Origin: Mangrovibacterium diazotrophicum
GTDB lineage: Bacteria > Bacteroidota > Bacteroidia > Bacteroidales > Prolixibacteraceae
NCBI RefSeq assembly: GCF_003610535.1
Contig: NZ_RAPN01000005.1
Span: forward strand, 217,121 to 281,120
DNA length: 64,000 bases
Reading direction: 5' to 3'
Below are positions 55,526-64,000 of the stretch, one piece after another. Made by a program: the position numbers and the translations under genes. The notes under the pieces were generated by a model. The model did no database searches and was not told the DNA's origin. It saw only the letters and a program-made list of their open reading frames with translations. Each line of letters opens with the position of its first letter. Within the stretch, counting starts at the first letter, position 1.

Positions 55526-56860
55526 ATGATTATCGTTGATAAAGCCCTCCAAAAGAGAGCAGCAGAAAACAACCCCATCCGTGTCGGAATGATTGGATCC
55601 GGTTTTATGGGGCGTGGAATTGTTATTCAAATAACCAGGTCTGTACCGGGAATGGAGTTGGTTGCAATTTCAAACCGTACTCCGGAGAAAGCGATCAAAG
55701 CATATGCAGAGGCCGGCATAGACAAAGTTTCTCAAGTCAATCGTGTAACAGAGCTAGAAGACAATATCCAAAAAGGTAAATACAGCGTTACTGACAACCC
55801 TGAACTACTATGCCGTGCTAACGGAATTGATGCCATTATTGAAGTGACAGGAGCAATTGAATTTACAGCGAAACTAATCATGACTGCTTTTGACCATAAA
55901 AAGCATGTTATCCTTATGAACGCTGAAATTGACGGAACAATCGGGCCCATATTAAAAAAATATGCGGATAAAGCAGGAGTCGTTTTGACAAGTGCAGATG
56001 GCGATCAACCTGGGGTTGAAATGAATCTTTACCGATTTGTAAAGTCAATCGGCGTTAAGCCTGTTCTTTGCGGCAATATAAAAGGGCTTCATGATCCTTA
56101 CCGAAATCCAACAACGCAAGAAGGATTTGCGAAAAAGTGGGGGCAAAACCCAAGTATGGTCACTTCGTTTGCAGATGGCACAAAAATCTCCTTTGAACAA
56201 GCCATCGTGGCAAACGGAACAGGTATGCGTGTGGGTAAAAGAGGCATGCACGGCCCGACAGTTCCATCTGGCGCTGCTCTTCAAGATGTCGTTCATAATC
56301 TCTATCCATTAGATCAACTTTTAGAAGGCCCTGGAATAGTAGACTACATAGTAGGAGCACAGCCTGGTCCTGGCGTATATGTTCTGGGAACTCATGACGA
56401 CCCTCTTCAACAGCACTACCTCAATCTTTATAAGTTAGGTGAAGGTCCATTATATTTGTTCTATACACCTTACCATTTATGTCATTTCGAAGTACCGATG
56501 ACAGTCGCTAGAGCGGTGTTGTTCGGAGATGCAGCTTTAACACCTATTGCAGGGCCAATGGTAGACGTTGTTGCCACTGCCAAAATACCACTTAAGGCTG
56601 GATCAACGGTCGACGGATTGGGCGAATACATGACTTATGGTCTATGTGAAAACTACGATACTTCTCGCATTGAAAACTTGTTACCAATTGGTTTGGCCCA
56701 AGGATGTATATTAAAGAACGATATTCCAAAAGACCAAGTTCTAACCTACAATGACGTAATTATCCCTGCAGGTCGTCTATGTGATAAACTGCGGCAAGAA
56801 CAAGATAAAACGTTCACTGTAAGTGTAAATAGTCCAAAACAAAAACTCTCAGTGGATTAA
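55526..56860 (+). CDS. NAD(P)-dependent oxidoreductase with C-terminal SAF domain
   Basis: A 444-residue homoserine-dehydrogenase-like or Gfo/Idh-like oxidoreductase. The N-terminal Rossmann fold has GMIGSGFMGRGIV (about 21-33), followed by a catalytic middle domain (about 160-330) and a C-terminal SAF-like domain (about 360-430: LPIGLAQGCILKNDIPKDQVLTYNDVIIP). Similar genes accompany rfbF-type cytidylyltransferases in some surface-polysaccharide loci, but the reaction has not been assigned as far as I know. It lies 12 bp after the RmlC-like gene in the same run. Confidence 0.75.
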   Translation: MIIVDKALQKRAAENNPIRVGMIGSGFMGRGIVIQITRSVPGMELVAISNRTPEKAIKAYAEAGIDKVSQVNRVTELEDNIQKGKYSVTDNPELLCRANGIDAIIEVTGAIEFTAKLIMTAFDHKKHVILMNAEIDGTIGPILKKYADKAGVVLTSADGDQPGVEMNLYRFVKSIGVKPVLCGNIKGLHDPYRNPTTQEGFAKKWGQNPSMVTSFADGTKISFEQAIVANGTGMRVGKRGMHGPTVPSGAALQDVVHNLYPLDQLLEGPGIVDYIVGAQPGPGVYVLGTHDDPLQQHYLNLYKLGEGPLYLFYTPYHLCHFEVPMTVARAVLFGDAALTPIAGPMVDVVATAKIPLKAGSTVDGLGEYMTYGLCENYDTSRIENLLPIGLAQGCILKNDIPKDQVLTYNDVIIPAGRLCDKLRQEQDKTFTVSVNSPKQKLSVD

Positions 56861-56886
56861 GATAATATTGTAAAAGTGCTTCCCCC

Positions 56887-56926
56887 CTGCGATAGTGTAA
56901 ACAATAAATTGTTTACACTATCGCAG
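56887..56926 (+). repeat. Perfect hairpin with 18-bp arms between sugar cassettes
   Basis: CTGCGATAGTGTAAACAA and its exact complement flank a TAAA loop (56905-56908). The stem is perfect but the bases after it (ATGTTTTC) form only a weak T run, so a terminator is possible but not typical. It lies 27 bp after the SAF-domain gene. Confidence 0.85.
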
Positions 56927-57048
56927 ATGTTTTCAGAAACAACTCAACTATTCCCCTCATTCCTTTCGCATTCAGAGAGAACATTCAAGGAATATACTCA
57001 CTAGGTAAGCGAAATTTGAGAAACCCAACCTCTTATATAAGCATTCAA

Positions 57049-57432
57049 ATGCGTTTAAAGCACTTTAAAAATTTTGATCTTTGGAGGAAATCGAAAAAAA
57101 TGGTTACTTCTATGAATAAGATGGACATCCGTGCAAATGCGACTGAAGATTCAATTTTTGGTCAGTTGAAAGAACTAGTTCGAACGATCAATTACGACAT
57201 CCAAGAAGCTTGTTCTCAAGACGATTTGCATATAACTCTATACCATTTTTCAAAAGCAAAATCATCATGCTTGATATTGGGTGAGCTGCTAATCAGTATA
57301 GATATTTTCAATTCTGACAAATTAAATTCTGATTTTGCTAGACTAAACAACGACATGATAGCAATGCTAAATAACTACATCCATCTTAATCGGGTTAACA
57401 TTATTATAGACATCCGAAGAAAAAAAAAATAA
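57049..57432 (+). CDS. Four-helix-bundle protein of the 23S rRNA-IVS family
   Basis: A 127-residue all-helical protein resembling the IVS/four-helix-bundle family (FKNFDLWRKSKKMVTSM, FGQLKELVRTINYDIQEACS, HFSKAKSSCLILGELLISI). Such proteins were first noted inside 23S rRNA intervening sequences but also stand alone in Bacteroidota polysaccharide loci; the function is unknown. The frame opens earlier at TTG, but the ATG at 57049 matches the family start. Its very basic end (RRKKK) and AT-rich sequence differ from its neighbours. Confidence 0.65.
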   Translation: MRLKHFKNFDLWRKSKKMVTSMNKMDIRANATEDSIFGQLKELVRTINYDIQEACSQDDLHITLYHFSKAKSSCLILGELLISIDIFNSDKLNSDFARLNNDMIAMLNNYIHLNRVNIIIDIRRKKK

Positions 57433-57477
57433 ATTTGTGGCTCTAAAATCAGTAAAAATCTCATAAAACTAAAGAAA

Positions 57478-58632
57478 ATGTCAAAGGTTGCTCTAATTAC
57501 CGGGATCACTGGACAAGACGGTGCTTATCTCGCGGAATTCTTATTAAAGAAAGGTTATGTTGTTCACGGTATCAAACGTCGTTCCTCGATGTTCAATACG
57601 GATCGTATCGATCACCTTTACCAGGATCCACATACCGATCACCGCAATTTAATCTTACACTATGGTGATTTAACGGACAGTATGAACCTTACCCGTATCA
57701 TCCAGGAAGTAAAACCTGACGAAATCTATAATTTGGCAGCAATGAGCCACGTAAAAGTTAGTTTCGATACCCCTGAATATACTGCTAATGCTGACGGTAT
57801 CGGAACACTTCGTATATTGGAAGCTGTTCGTTTGTTAGGTTTGAAGAGCCGCATCTACCAAGCATCTACATCTGAGCTTTACGGTTTGGTTCAACAAGTT
57901 CCTCAATCCGAAACAACTCCTTTCTACCCTCGTTCTCCTTATGCCGTAGCCAAATTATATGGCTATTGGATTACTGTAAACTATCGCGAGGCTTATAAAA
58001 TGCACGCCAGCAATGGTATCCTGTTCAACCACGAATCACCGATCCGCGGGGAGACTTTCGTTACCAGAAAAGTTACCCGTGCAATCTCAAGAATCGCTCT
58101 TGGAATGCAAGATAAAGTTTACATGGGTAACCTGGCTTCAAAGCGTGACTGGGGACATGCCAAAGATTATATCAAAGCAATGTACCTGATCCTTCAACAA
58201 GATGAACCGGATGATTATGTAATCGCAACGGGTATTACAACTACAATCCGCGACTTCATTAAAATGGCTTGCCAGGAAGTTGGTTTGGAAGCTTCATTTA
58301 AAGGAGAAGGTGTCGATGAAGTTGGTTACATCTCAGGTGTTGACGAAAAGCTTTTCAATGCAAAAGTTGGTGTAGAGTATTTGGAAGCAATTAAAGAGCG
58401 AATCAAATCAGGAAATAACGATATTGTACACGTAGACCCAATGTATTTCCGTCCTACTGAAGTAGATTTGTTGATTGGTGATCCGACAAAAGCCATGAGC
58501 AAATTGAATTGGACTCCAGAATATGACTTGGCAGGATTGGTTGCCGATATGATGCAATCAGACGTTAAACTGATGCAAAAGGATGCTTACCTGAATAAAG
58601 GTGGGTACCAAACCATGAACTATTTTGAATAG
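57478..58632 (+). CDS. gmd: GDP-mannose 4,6-dehydratase
   Basis: Converts GDP-D-mannose to GDP-4-keto-6-deoxymannose, first step to GDP-L-fucose. The 384 residues contain the Rossmann motif [32 protein letters not shown], the catalytic STSELYG and the [10 protein letters not shown] (YxxxK). The C-terminal [15 protein letters not shown] is typical. fcl follows after 64 bp. Confidence 0.96.
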   Translation: MSKVALITGITGQDGAYLAEFLLKKGYVVHGIKRRSSMFNTDRIDHLYQDPHTDHRNLILHYGDLTDSMNLTRIIQEVKPDEIYNLAAMSHVKVSFDTPEYTANADGIGTLRILEAVRLLGLKSRIYQASTSELYGLVQQVPQSETTPFYPRSPYAVAKLYGYWITVNYREAYKMHASNGILFNHESPIRGETFVTRKVTRAISRIALGMQDKVYMGNLASKRDWGHAKDYIKAMYLILQQDEPDDYVIATGITTTIRDFIKMACQEVGLEASFKGEGVDEVGYISGVDEKLFNAKVGVEYLEAIKERIKSGNNDIVHVDPMYFRPTEVDLLIGDPTKAMSKLNWTPEYDLAGLVADMMQSDVKLMQKDAYLNKGGYQTMNYFE

Positions 58633-58696
58633 TAGAACTGTAATTACTTATTAGCTAAAAATTACAAGAAGTCTATAAATTCAAAATAAACCGTTC

Positions 58697-59794
58697 ATGG
58701 AAAAAAACAGCAAAATATATATTGCAGGACATCGGGGTTTGGTTGGCTCGGCTATTTTGAAAGGTCTTAAAGAAAAAGGCTATACCAATTTTGTCACCAA
58801 AACGCACAAAGAACTTGATCTATCCGATCAGCTCGCCGTTGCTAAATTCTTTGAAGAAGAGAATCCGGACTACGTATTCTTAGCTGCTGCAAAAGTTGGT
58901 GGAATCATGGCCAATAACGTCTATCGGGGTCAGTTTATTTACGAGAACCTGATGATTCAAAATAATGTCATCCACCAAGCCTACCTAAATAACGTAAAAA
59001 AACTGCTTTTTCTGGGGAGTACTTGTATCTACCCCAGGGAAGCGCCACAACCAATGCCGGAAGACAGTTTGCTGACTTCTCCGTTGGAATACACAAACGA
59101 GCCATACGCTGTAGCGAAAATCACCGGAATTAAAATGTGTGAGAGTTACAATATTCAATACGGCACCAACTTTATTTCTGTTATGCCAACGAATTTGTAC
59201 GGGCCAAACGACAACTTCGATTTGGAAAAGTCACATGTGCTGCCTGCATTAATCCGGAAGATTTACCTCGGGAAGTGTCTCTCTGAAGACAATTGGGACG
59301 CGATTTTGGATGATTTGGAGCAACGCCCGGTTGAATCAATCGACAATACAGCATCCAAAGACAGTATTCTTGGCATACTTGAAAAATACGGAATCAAAAA
59401 TATCGACGGTAAATACGCCGTGGAAATTTGGGGTACTGGCAATCCGATGCGTGAATTTCTTTGGAGCGAGGACATGGCAGCCGCTTGTATCTTCGTAATG
59501 GAGAATATCAATTTTGAAGACGTGGTTCCTAAAAACTCGAATGAGATTAGAAATACCCACATTAACATTGGTACCGGCAAAGAAATCAGTATACGCGGAT
59601 TAGCCGAACTGATCAAAGCCAAAGTTGGTTTTGATGGCGACCTCTATTTCAATCGCACGAAACCGGATGGAACAATGCGTAAACTCACCGACCCGTCAAA
59701 ACTCCACGGCTTAGGATGGAAACATTCTGTTGAAATCGAAGACGGTATTGAGAGTATGATAAAGTGGTATACTTCAAACGTAAAAGTCGGCTAA
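58697..59794 (+). CDS. fcl: GDP-L-fucose synthase
   Basis: NADPH-dependent epimerase-reductase that turns GDP-4-keto-6-deoxymannose into GDP-L-fucose. The 365 residues contain the Rossmann motif [11 protein letters not shown], the Ser/Cys site [15 protein letters not shown] (YxxxK) and [14 protein letters not shown]. At about residues 195-250 it carries an insert relative to the ~320-residue E. coli enzyme (around [19 protein letters not shown]), which seems to be a lineage feature. It lies between gmd and manC. Confidence 0.95.
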   Translation: MEKNSKIYIAGHRGLVGSAILKGLKEKGYTNFVTKTHKELDLSDQLAVAKFFEEENPDYVFLAAAKVGGIMANNVYRGQFIYENLMIQNNVIHQAYLNNVKKLLFLGSTCIYPREAPQPMPEDSLLTSPLEYTNEPYAVAKITGIKMCESYNIQYGTNFISVMPTNLYGPNDNFDLEKSHVLPALIRKIYLGKCLSEDNWDAILDDLEQRPVESIDNTASKDSILGILEKYGIKNIDGKYAVEIWGTGNPMREFLWSEDMAAACIFVMENINFEDVVPKNSNEIRNTHINIGTGKEISIRGLAELIKAKVGFDGDLYFNRTKPDGTMRKLTDPSKLHGLGWKHSVEIEDGIESMIKWYTSNVKVG

Positions 59795-59796
59795 AA

Positions 59797-60852
59797 ATGA
59801 ATCTAAACAACTACCTCGTTATAATGGCGGGCGGGATTGGCAGCCGTTTTTGGCCTGTCAGTACCGCTCAAAAACCAAAGCAATTTCTGGATATGTTAGG
59901 AACAGGCAGAACACTGTTTCAACATACCGTTGATCGATTTAAAGGAATTTGCCCGCTTGAAAACATTCTTGTGGTCACTTCTGAGAATTACACCGCAATC
60001 GTAAAAGAACAATATCCGGAATTGCTTGACGGAAATATTTTGGCTGAACCTTGTATGAGAAATACAGCGCCTTGCATTGCGTATGCTTCTTACAAGATCA
60101 AAAAACTCAATCCAAATGCGAATATTGTAGTTAGCCCGGCGGATCATCTTATTGACGAATTCGATGTTTTCGAAAATACCGTTCAAAAAGGTCTGGATTT
60201 CACGGCTGCCAATAAGGCAATATTGACATTAGGTATTCTTCCCCATAAACCGGAAACCGGATATGGATATATCCAAACCTCGGATAAAAATGCGGAGATC
60301 GCAAGCGTGAAAGCTTTCAAAGAAAAGCCAGATCTTGACACTGCTAAGAAATACCTGGCCGATGGTGGATACTATTGGAATGCCGGTATCTTTTTCTGGT
60401 CAGTATCTACAATTATTGAAGCTTTTGAGAAATATAATCCAACCTTGGCTTCGACTTTCGAGAAAGGGCTGGAGTATTTTTACACGGAAAAAGAGGGAGA
60501 ATACATCAACGAGGTGTTCCCCGCATGTGAAAATATCTCGATTGACTACAGTATATTAGAGAAAGCTGATAACCTTTTTGTTGAAAAGGCTACCTTCAGC
60601 TGGTCAGACCTAGGTACCTGGGGATCTTTGTGGGAAAAATCGGAAAAACCAGCAAATGGTAACTCCGCCGCAAGTTCCAAAGCCAAATTTTACGAGAGTA
60701 AAAATAATTTGGTTCACACCAGTACTATTAAAAAAGTAGTCGTGCAGGGTTTGGAAGATTACATTATTGTAGAAGCAAACGGCACGCTTCTCATTTGCAG
60801 CAAACAGGAAGAACAGCGCATCAAGCAGTTTCTAAATGACATGCAAAGCTGA
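59797..60852 (+). CDS. manC: Mannose-1-phosphate guanylyltransferase
   Basis: Makes GDP-mannose from mannose-1-phosphate and GTP, feeding gmd and fcl. The 351 residues have the signature MAGGIGSRFWPVSTAQKPKQF, the conserved EPCMRNTAPCIAYA, VVSPADHLIDE and FKEKPDLDTAKKYL. It is the short form without the C-terminal PMI domain. The ATG at 59797 is used; an upstream frame of 11 codons overlaps fcl and is discarded. It lies 2 bp after fcl. No phosphomannomutase gene is present. Confidence 0.94.
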   Translation: MNLNNYLVIMAGGIGSRFWPVSTAQKPKQFLDMLGTGRTLFQHTVDRFKGICPLENILVVTSENYTAIVKEQYPELLDGNILAEPCMRNTAPCIAYASYKIKKLNPNANIVVSPADHLIDEFDVFENTVQKGLDFTAANKAILTLGILPHKPETGYGYIQTSDKNAEIASVKAFKEKPDLDTAKKYLADGGYYWNAGIFFWSVSTIIEAFEKYNPTLASTFEKGLEYFYTEKEGEYINEVFPACENISIDYSILEKADNLFVEKATFSWSDLGTWGSLWEKSEKPANGNSAASSKAKFYESKNNLVHTSTIKKVVVQGLEDYIIVEANGTLLICSKQEEQRIKQFLNDMQS

Positions 60853-60873
60853 TAGAATCAGTCAATCAAGTAT

Positions 60874-61269
60874 ATGCTAGAAAACAATTTTATCCCGGGT
60901 ATTCGGAACGCAAAGATCACGCAGGTCTTCACCATCGCATGGGGAATCATGATCCTTATATTGTGCCTCATGCCAGCGAGTGATTTGCCAAAGGTCGAAA
61001 GAATTCCGAACCTGGATAAAATTGTTCATTTCACCCTCTATTTTGTGCTCTCTGTATCAGAGTTGATAACTATTAAACTGCAGAAAACAAAAATTAACTC
61101 GGCATTTGTAATCATCGGCTTCTTTCTGGGGAGCTTCTTAATTGAAGTTCTGCAAGGAATCCTCCCGTTCAATCGTTCATTTTCTATGCTCGACTTAGTC
61201 GCAAATTTATCAGGACTTTTGGGCGGATTGTTGTTCTACCGATTCGTAATATCTGAAAAAATAGCGTAA
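60874..61269 (+). CDS. VanZ-family membrane protein
   Basis: A 131-residue protein with four membrane segments of the VanZ family (IMILILCLMPASDLP, NLDKIVHFTLYFVLS, FLGSFLIEVLQGILPFNRSFSMLDLVANLSGLLGGLLFY). VanZ gives low-level teicoplanin resistance in enterococci, but most homologues have unknown roles. It lies 21 bp after manC in the polysaccharide run. Confidence 0.8.
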   Translation: MLENNFIPGIRNAKITQVFTIAWGIMILILCLMPASDLPKVERIPNLDKIVHFTLYFVLSVSELITIKLQKTKINSAFVIIGFFLGSFLIEVLQGILPFNRSFSMLDLVANLSGLLGGLLFYRFVISEKIA

Positions 61270-61428
61270 GCTTTATCCCAAATCAAATTTCTGGGAATAA
61301 AACGTTGTACAACTAATAGCAAATCAATCGTGGTTGAAGATTGATCAAGCATGCATAAACAAGCCCCAAACAGGGCTGACGACTTTCTATTAAATCCTAC
61401 ACCCTTTTTATTAAAAAATTTACTTGTC

Positions 61429-62841
61429 ATGTATAAGGAACGTGAAATTGTTCTTGCTAAACTTAGCATCGCGATTCAAGTTATTTTAACTGTGCTATGT
61501 TTTTTGGCAATTGGTTTTATAACCGACAGTGAGGAGTTTAAATATTTAAGCTCATCGCGCGAATTGAAAAACGCGATTGTTGTTATCACTCTATTATGGT
61601 ACATCATCCTCGACATTTACGGGATGGGGTCGGTAGCTCGTACCATGGGAACGAGCAACATTGTGAAAGGCTATATTAAAGCTGTAACAACATCAGTGTG
61701 TTTTCTTTTCGCCGTAAACATTATCCTCCGCTATCAAGTATTCGAGTTGACAAACCTGCTTTACTTCGGTGTAGTAGACCTTGTTTTGCTCATCTTATAC
61801 AACAACTCGGTATTTATGCTGATGCGTTACTTACGTCGAAAAGGGTTCAACTCAAAACAAATCCTAATTATTGCGGATAAAGAATGTATCCCAAACATCG
61901 ATGAGATTATCAACACAAAAGACTGGGGGTTCCAAATATGGGGAATCATGTCAGATTGTGAGGAAATTAAACAGAAATATGTTCTCGACTACAATGTCAT
62001 CTCTATGCGTTCGAATATCAAGCCTCTTATTGATTCGAACCCGATTGATGACGTCATATATTGCCGTTCTGGAGTAAACCAAAAGGAAATTAAAAACTAC
62101 TTGGATGACTGTTCCGAAATTGGTGTTGGGTTCCACTATCAAACAAAAATTGGGGCCTTTATCAAAGAGAAAAACGGAAGTCCTTCAATGTCACGAATCA
62201 ATACGCTTCCGTTTATTTCTTATAAAAATGCACCTGATAATTATTTGGAACTGAAGTTTAAGTCCCTGTTCGACTTTTTCTTTAGCTTGTGTGTTATCGT
62301 TCTTACCTTTCCCGTACAGTTAGCAATTGCAATCGCTATCAAAATAGACGACGGCGGACCAGTTTTCTTTAAACAAGAGCGAGTAGGCTTAAACGGTCGC
62401 AGATTCCACTGTTTCAAGTTCAGAACAATGGTAGTAAATGCCGAGGAGTTAAAGGCACAATTAGCTGGTCAAAACGAGCAGGAAGGGCCGGTATTCAAAA
62501 TCAAAGCAGACCCTCGAATTACGAGAATTGGGCGTTTCCTTAGAAAAACTTCACTTGATGAAATACCGCAGTTCCTAAATGTAATTCGTGGCGATATGTC
62601 TGTCGTTGGTCCACGACCACCGCTGCCATCAGAAGTCGAGAAGTATGAAAGATGGCAAATCAGACGTCTTAGTATGAAACCAGGAATTACTTGTACATGG
62701 CAAGTATCAGGGCGAAATAATATCCCTTTCACTCAGTGGATGAAGCTAGATTTGGAATATATCGACAATTGGTCGTTTAAAAACGATATTAGCCTTATCT
62801 TTAAAACAGTTAAGGTAGTCGTAGTCGGTGATGGTAGCTAA
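61429..62841 (+). CDS. Undecaprenyl-phosphate sugar phosphotransferase (WcaJ-like)
   Basis: Initiating enzyme that transfers a sugar-1-phosphate from a nucleotide sugar to undecaprenyl phosphate. About 470 residues: four N-terminal membrane segments, a CoA-binding-like middle domain, a fifth membrane segment (FDFFFSLCVIVLTFPVQLAIAIAI), and the catalytic PHPT domain with GPVFFKQERVGLNGRRFHCFKFRTM, KADPRITRIGRFLRKTSLDEIPQFLNV and PGITCTWQVSGR. An in-frame ATG at 61351 adds 26 residues; the ATG at 61429 (MYKEREIVLAKL) is preferred. The sugar is unknown. Confidence 0.9.
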   Translation: MYKEREIVLAKLSIAIQVILTVLCFLAIGFITDSEEFKYLSSSRELKNAIVVITLLWYIILDIYGMGSVARTMGTSNIVKGYIKAVTTSVCFLFAVNIILRYQVFELTNLLYFGVVDLVLLILYNNSVFMLMRYLRRKGFNSKQILIIADKECIPNIDEIINTKDWGFQIWGIMSDCEEIKQKYVLDYNVISMRSNIKPLIDSNPIDDVIYCRSGVNQKEIKNYLDDCSEIGVGFHYQTKIGAFIKEKNGSPSMSRINTLPFISYKNAPDNYLELKFKSLFDFFFSLCVIVLTFPVQLAIAIAIKIDDGGPVFFKQERVGLNGRRFHCFKFRTMVVNAEELKAQLAGQNEQEGPVFKIKADPRITRIGRFLRKTSLDEIPQFLNVIRGDMSVVGPRPPLPSEVEKYERWQIRRLSMKPGITCTWQVSGRNNIPFTQWMKLDLEYIDNWSFKNDISLIFKTVKVVVVGDGS

Positions 62842-62927
62842 GTCATTTAGTACCTCATCTCATAAAATCCGGTTCTTAAAACAAACGCTGTAACTCTACC
62901 GAATCCTATTAATACGAAGAATAATTT

Positions 62928-63785
62928 ATGAAGCACTTTGTAGATAGAAAAGATGTCTGCGTCATAATACCAATGCACAAGCCAGTTCTCTCAGACTTGG
63001 AGAATATTTCATTCCAACGAATTGTTAATAAATTCTCAAGTAGAAAAATTTTCATTATATGTCCGGCAAAGGTATCTGAGGCACTCGCTAAAATGTCGTC
63101 AAAATATCCAAACATTGAAGTGAAGATTTTTGACGATAAGTACTTTGGGAAAATAATTCGACATAACAATCTATTACTAAGTTTAGAATTCTACACGGCG
63201 TTCGATAGTTACAACTTTTTGCTTATTTGCCACTTGGATGTGATGGTAATCAAAGACGAGCTTGACTATTGGATCCAGCAACCATACGACGTCGTTGGTG
63301 CCCCAATCTTGGAAGGATACCATAATGATACAACTGGTAAGATCAAACCTAAAGGATCAAATGGAGGTTATTCCCTCAGAAATATAAAATCATGCATAAA
63401 GGTATTGTCATCAAATAACCTATGCTTCAATCGGCTCTCTTCTCTATGGGAAATGGAGAAAATTTGGTATTGGAAAATCTTTAGGTTGATGCGAGACGGC
63501 ATTATATACAATTACAACGTTTTTAATTTAAAACCTCGCATCAATGAAGACATGTTTTGGTCAGTTATAGCACCTGACAAATTTGCATGGTTCAAAGCTT
63601 GCCCTCCACAAAAGGCATTGCGTTTCGCTTTCGACGCTAATCCAAGAGCACTATTTAAATTAAGCGATGGGCAACCTCCGATGGCCATCCATGCCTGGTG
63701 GAGATACGATAAAGAATTCGTATTACATCTAGTTGATAAGGTTGAAACCGGAGAACTACAGCCTAATGAAAAAATAGCAATCTAA
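62928..63785 (+). CDS. DUF5672 family putative glycosyltransferase
   Basis: A 285-residue protein of the DUF5672 family. It has a GT-A-like start (VCVIIPMHKPVLSDLENISF), a central acidic motif (LLICHLDVMVIKDELDYWIQ, DxD-like), then YDVVGAPILEG and SNGGYSLRNI. The late EDMFWSVIAPD and AIHAWWRYD are also family-like. Members are presumed glycosyltransferases of surface glycans; the substrate is unknown. Last gene of the locus, followed by a strong terminator. Confidence 0.75.
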   Translation: MKHFVDRKDVCVIIPMHKPVLSDLENISFQRIVNKFSSRKIFIICPAKVSEALAKMSSKYPNIEVKIFDDKYFGKIIRHNNLLLSLEFYTAFDSYNFLLICHLDVMVIKDELDYWIQQPYDVVGAPILEGYHNDTTGKIKPKGSNGGYSLRNIKSCIKVLSSNNLCFNRLSSLWEMEKIWYWKIFRLMRDGIIYNYNVFNLKPRINEDMFWSVIAPDKFAWFKACPPQKALRFAFDANPRALFKLSDGQPPMAIHAWWRYDKEFVLHLVDKVETGELQPNEKIAI

Positions 63786-63824
63786 TCTACTCTCTTCAAT
63801 CATATATTGAAGTAAGACCTTTTA

Positions 63825-63867
63825 ATAACAAATCCCTTTTTGATAAAATCAAAAAGGGATTTGTTAT
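63825..63867 (+). terminator. Perfect long hairpin terminator ending the polysaccharide locus
   Basis: Arms of 20 bp (core AACAAATCCCTTTTTGAT and its exact complement) flank an AAA loop, 39 bp past the last stop codon. The sequence can form the hairpin on both strands, so it also blocks readthrough from the converging rRNA operon. Confidence 0.85.
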
Positions 63868-63910
63868 ATATACATGTCACAAATTGATGCTTTCACTTAT
63901 TATGAGGCAT

Positions 63911-63946
63911 AAAAAAACCCTGTGCTCTGTCGAACACAGGGTTTGT
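63911..63946 (-). terminator. Intrinsic terminator of the rRNA operon
   Basis: On the minus strand AAACCCTGTG and CACAGGGTTT form a perfect 10-bp stem with a TTCGACAGAG loop, followed by T residues. It lies directly downstream of the 5S rRNA end. Confidence 0.9.
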
Positions 63947-63952
63947 TAAAGA

Positions 63953-64000
63953 TGGCGACGACCTACTCTCCCACATAAATGCAGTACCATCGGCGCTGGC
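63953..64000 (-). rRNA. rrf: 5S ribosomal RNA, 3' part (runs off the right edge)
   Basis: The minus strand reads GCCAGCGCCGATGGTACTGC at the window edge and ends GGGAGAGTAGGTCGTCGCC, which is the conserved 3' half of bacterial 5S rRNA (GGTACTG of helix IV and the closing GTCGTCGCC). The operon is transcribed leftward, converging on the polysaccharide locus; 16S and 23S genes should lie to the right of the window. Confidence 0.95.

Noticed and set aside
1..64000. Search for CRISPR arrays, insertion sequences, phage genes, tRNAs and defence systems
   Set aside because: No regularly spaced repeats, transposase or integrase motifs, tRNA cloverleaves or known defence gene sets were seen; the MutS-like and RecJ genes are not in a defence context.

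Overview
The window looks like a chromosomal segment of a Bacteroidota bacterium, most likely of the Marinilabiliales/Prolixibacteraceae type (inference). Support: a Porin_10-type outer-membrane protein, DUF4251, BACON and GH97 proteins, a UpxY-type antiterminator, the neighbourhoods purH-mreBCD-mrdA-rodA and ksgA-mgtE, TAnnTTTG promoter motifs, and few strong Shine-Dalgarno sequences. No phage, insertion sequence, CRISPR array or tRNA was seen. The only stable RNA is the 3' end of a 5S rRNA at the right edge.

Layout. 1-3.2 kb: topoisomerase IV (parE, then parC cut by the left edge) on the minus strand. 3.3-9.1 kb: Dps, an HdeD-like membrane protein, a Porin_10 protein with an MltF-like transglycosylase, and a Nudix hydrolase. 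9.2-11.5 kb: a LolC/E-like permease and a flippase-like membrane protein, both apparently starting with TTG. 11.6-16.1 kb: a plus-strand run ksgA, mgtE, RimB-like protease, RimK-like ligase, AstE/M14-like hydrolase. 16.1-17.4 kb: a MacB-like permease. 17.6-24.9 kb: purH and the elongasome genes mreB, mreC, mreD, mrdA, rodA. 25-31 kb: GH97 glycosidase, BACON lipoprotein, cupin, CDF exporter, small membrane protein, AcpH-like protein, EamA transporter. 31-37 kb: lysS-gpsA diverging from recJ and a uracil/xanthine permease. 37-46.4 kb: two DUF4251 proteins, a sugar-transfer ATP-grasp protein, a beta-barrel, a PutP-like symporter, an acyltransferase, an HHH/beta-barrel protein and a PorV-like protein with a damaged 5' end. 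46.5-52 kb: purE diverging from hpt, adk, obg, PAP2 phosphatase and a membrane-anchored MutS-like ATPase.

52-63.8 kb is a surface-polysaccharide locus. A roughly 230-nt structured leader precedes a UpxY/NusG-like antiterminator. Then come a cytidylyltransferase, an SDR, an RmlC-like epimerase and a SAF-domain oxidoreductase (a likely CDP-sugar cassette with no 4,6-dehydratase), a perfect 18-bp-arm hairpin, a four-helix-bundle (IVS) protein, the GDP-fucose genes (gmd, fcl, manC), a VanZ protein, a polyprenyl-phosphate sugar transferase and a DUF5672 transferase. A perfect terminator hairpin and a converging rRNA operon close it. No flippase, polymerase or export genes are present, so the pathway must be completed elsewhere.

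The best leads are the CDP-sugar cassette, the RimB-RimK-M14 block, the PAP2/membrane-MutS pair, the HHH/beta-barrel plus PorV-like pair with its in-frame stop, and the structured leader of the antiterminator gene. All calls come from reading the sequence by eye; no database search was run.
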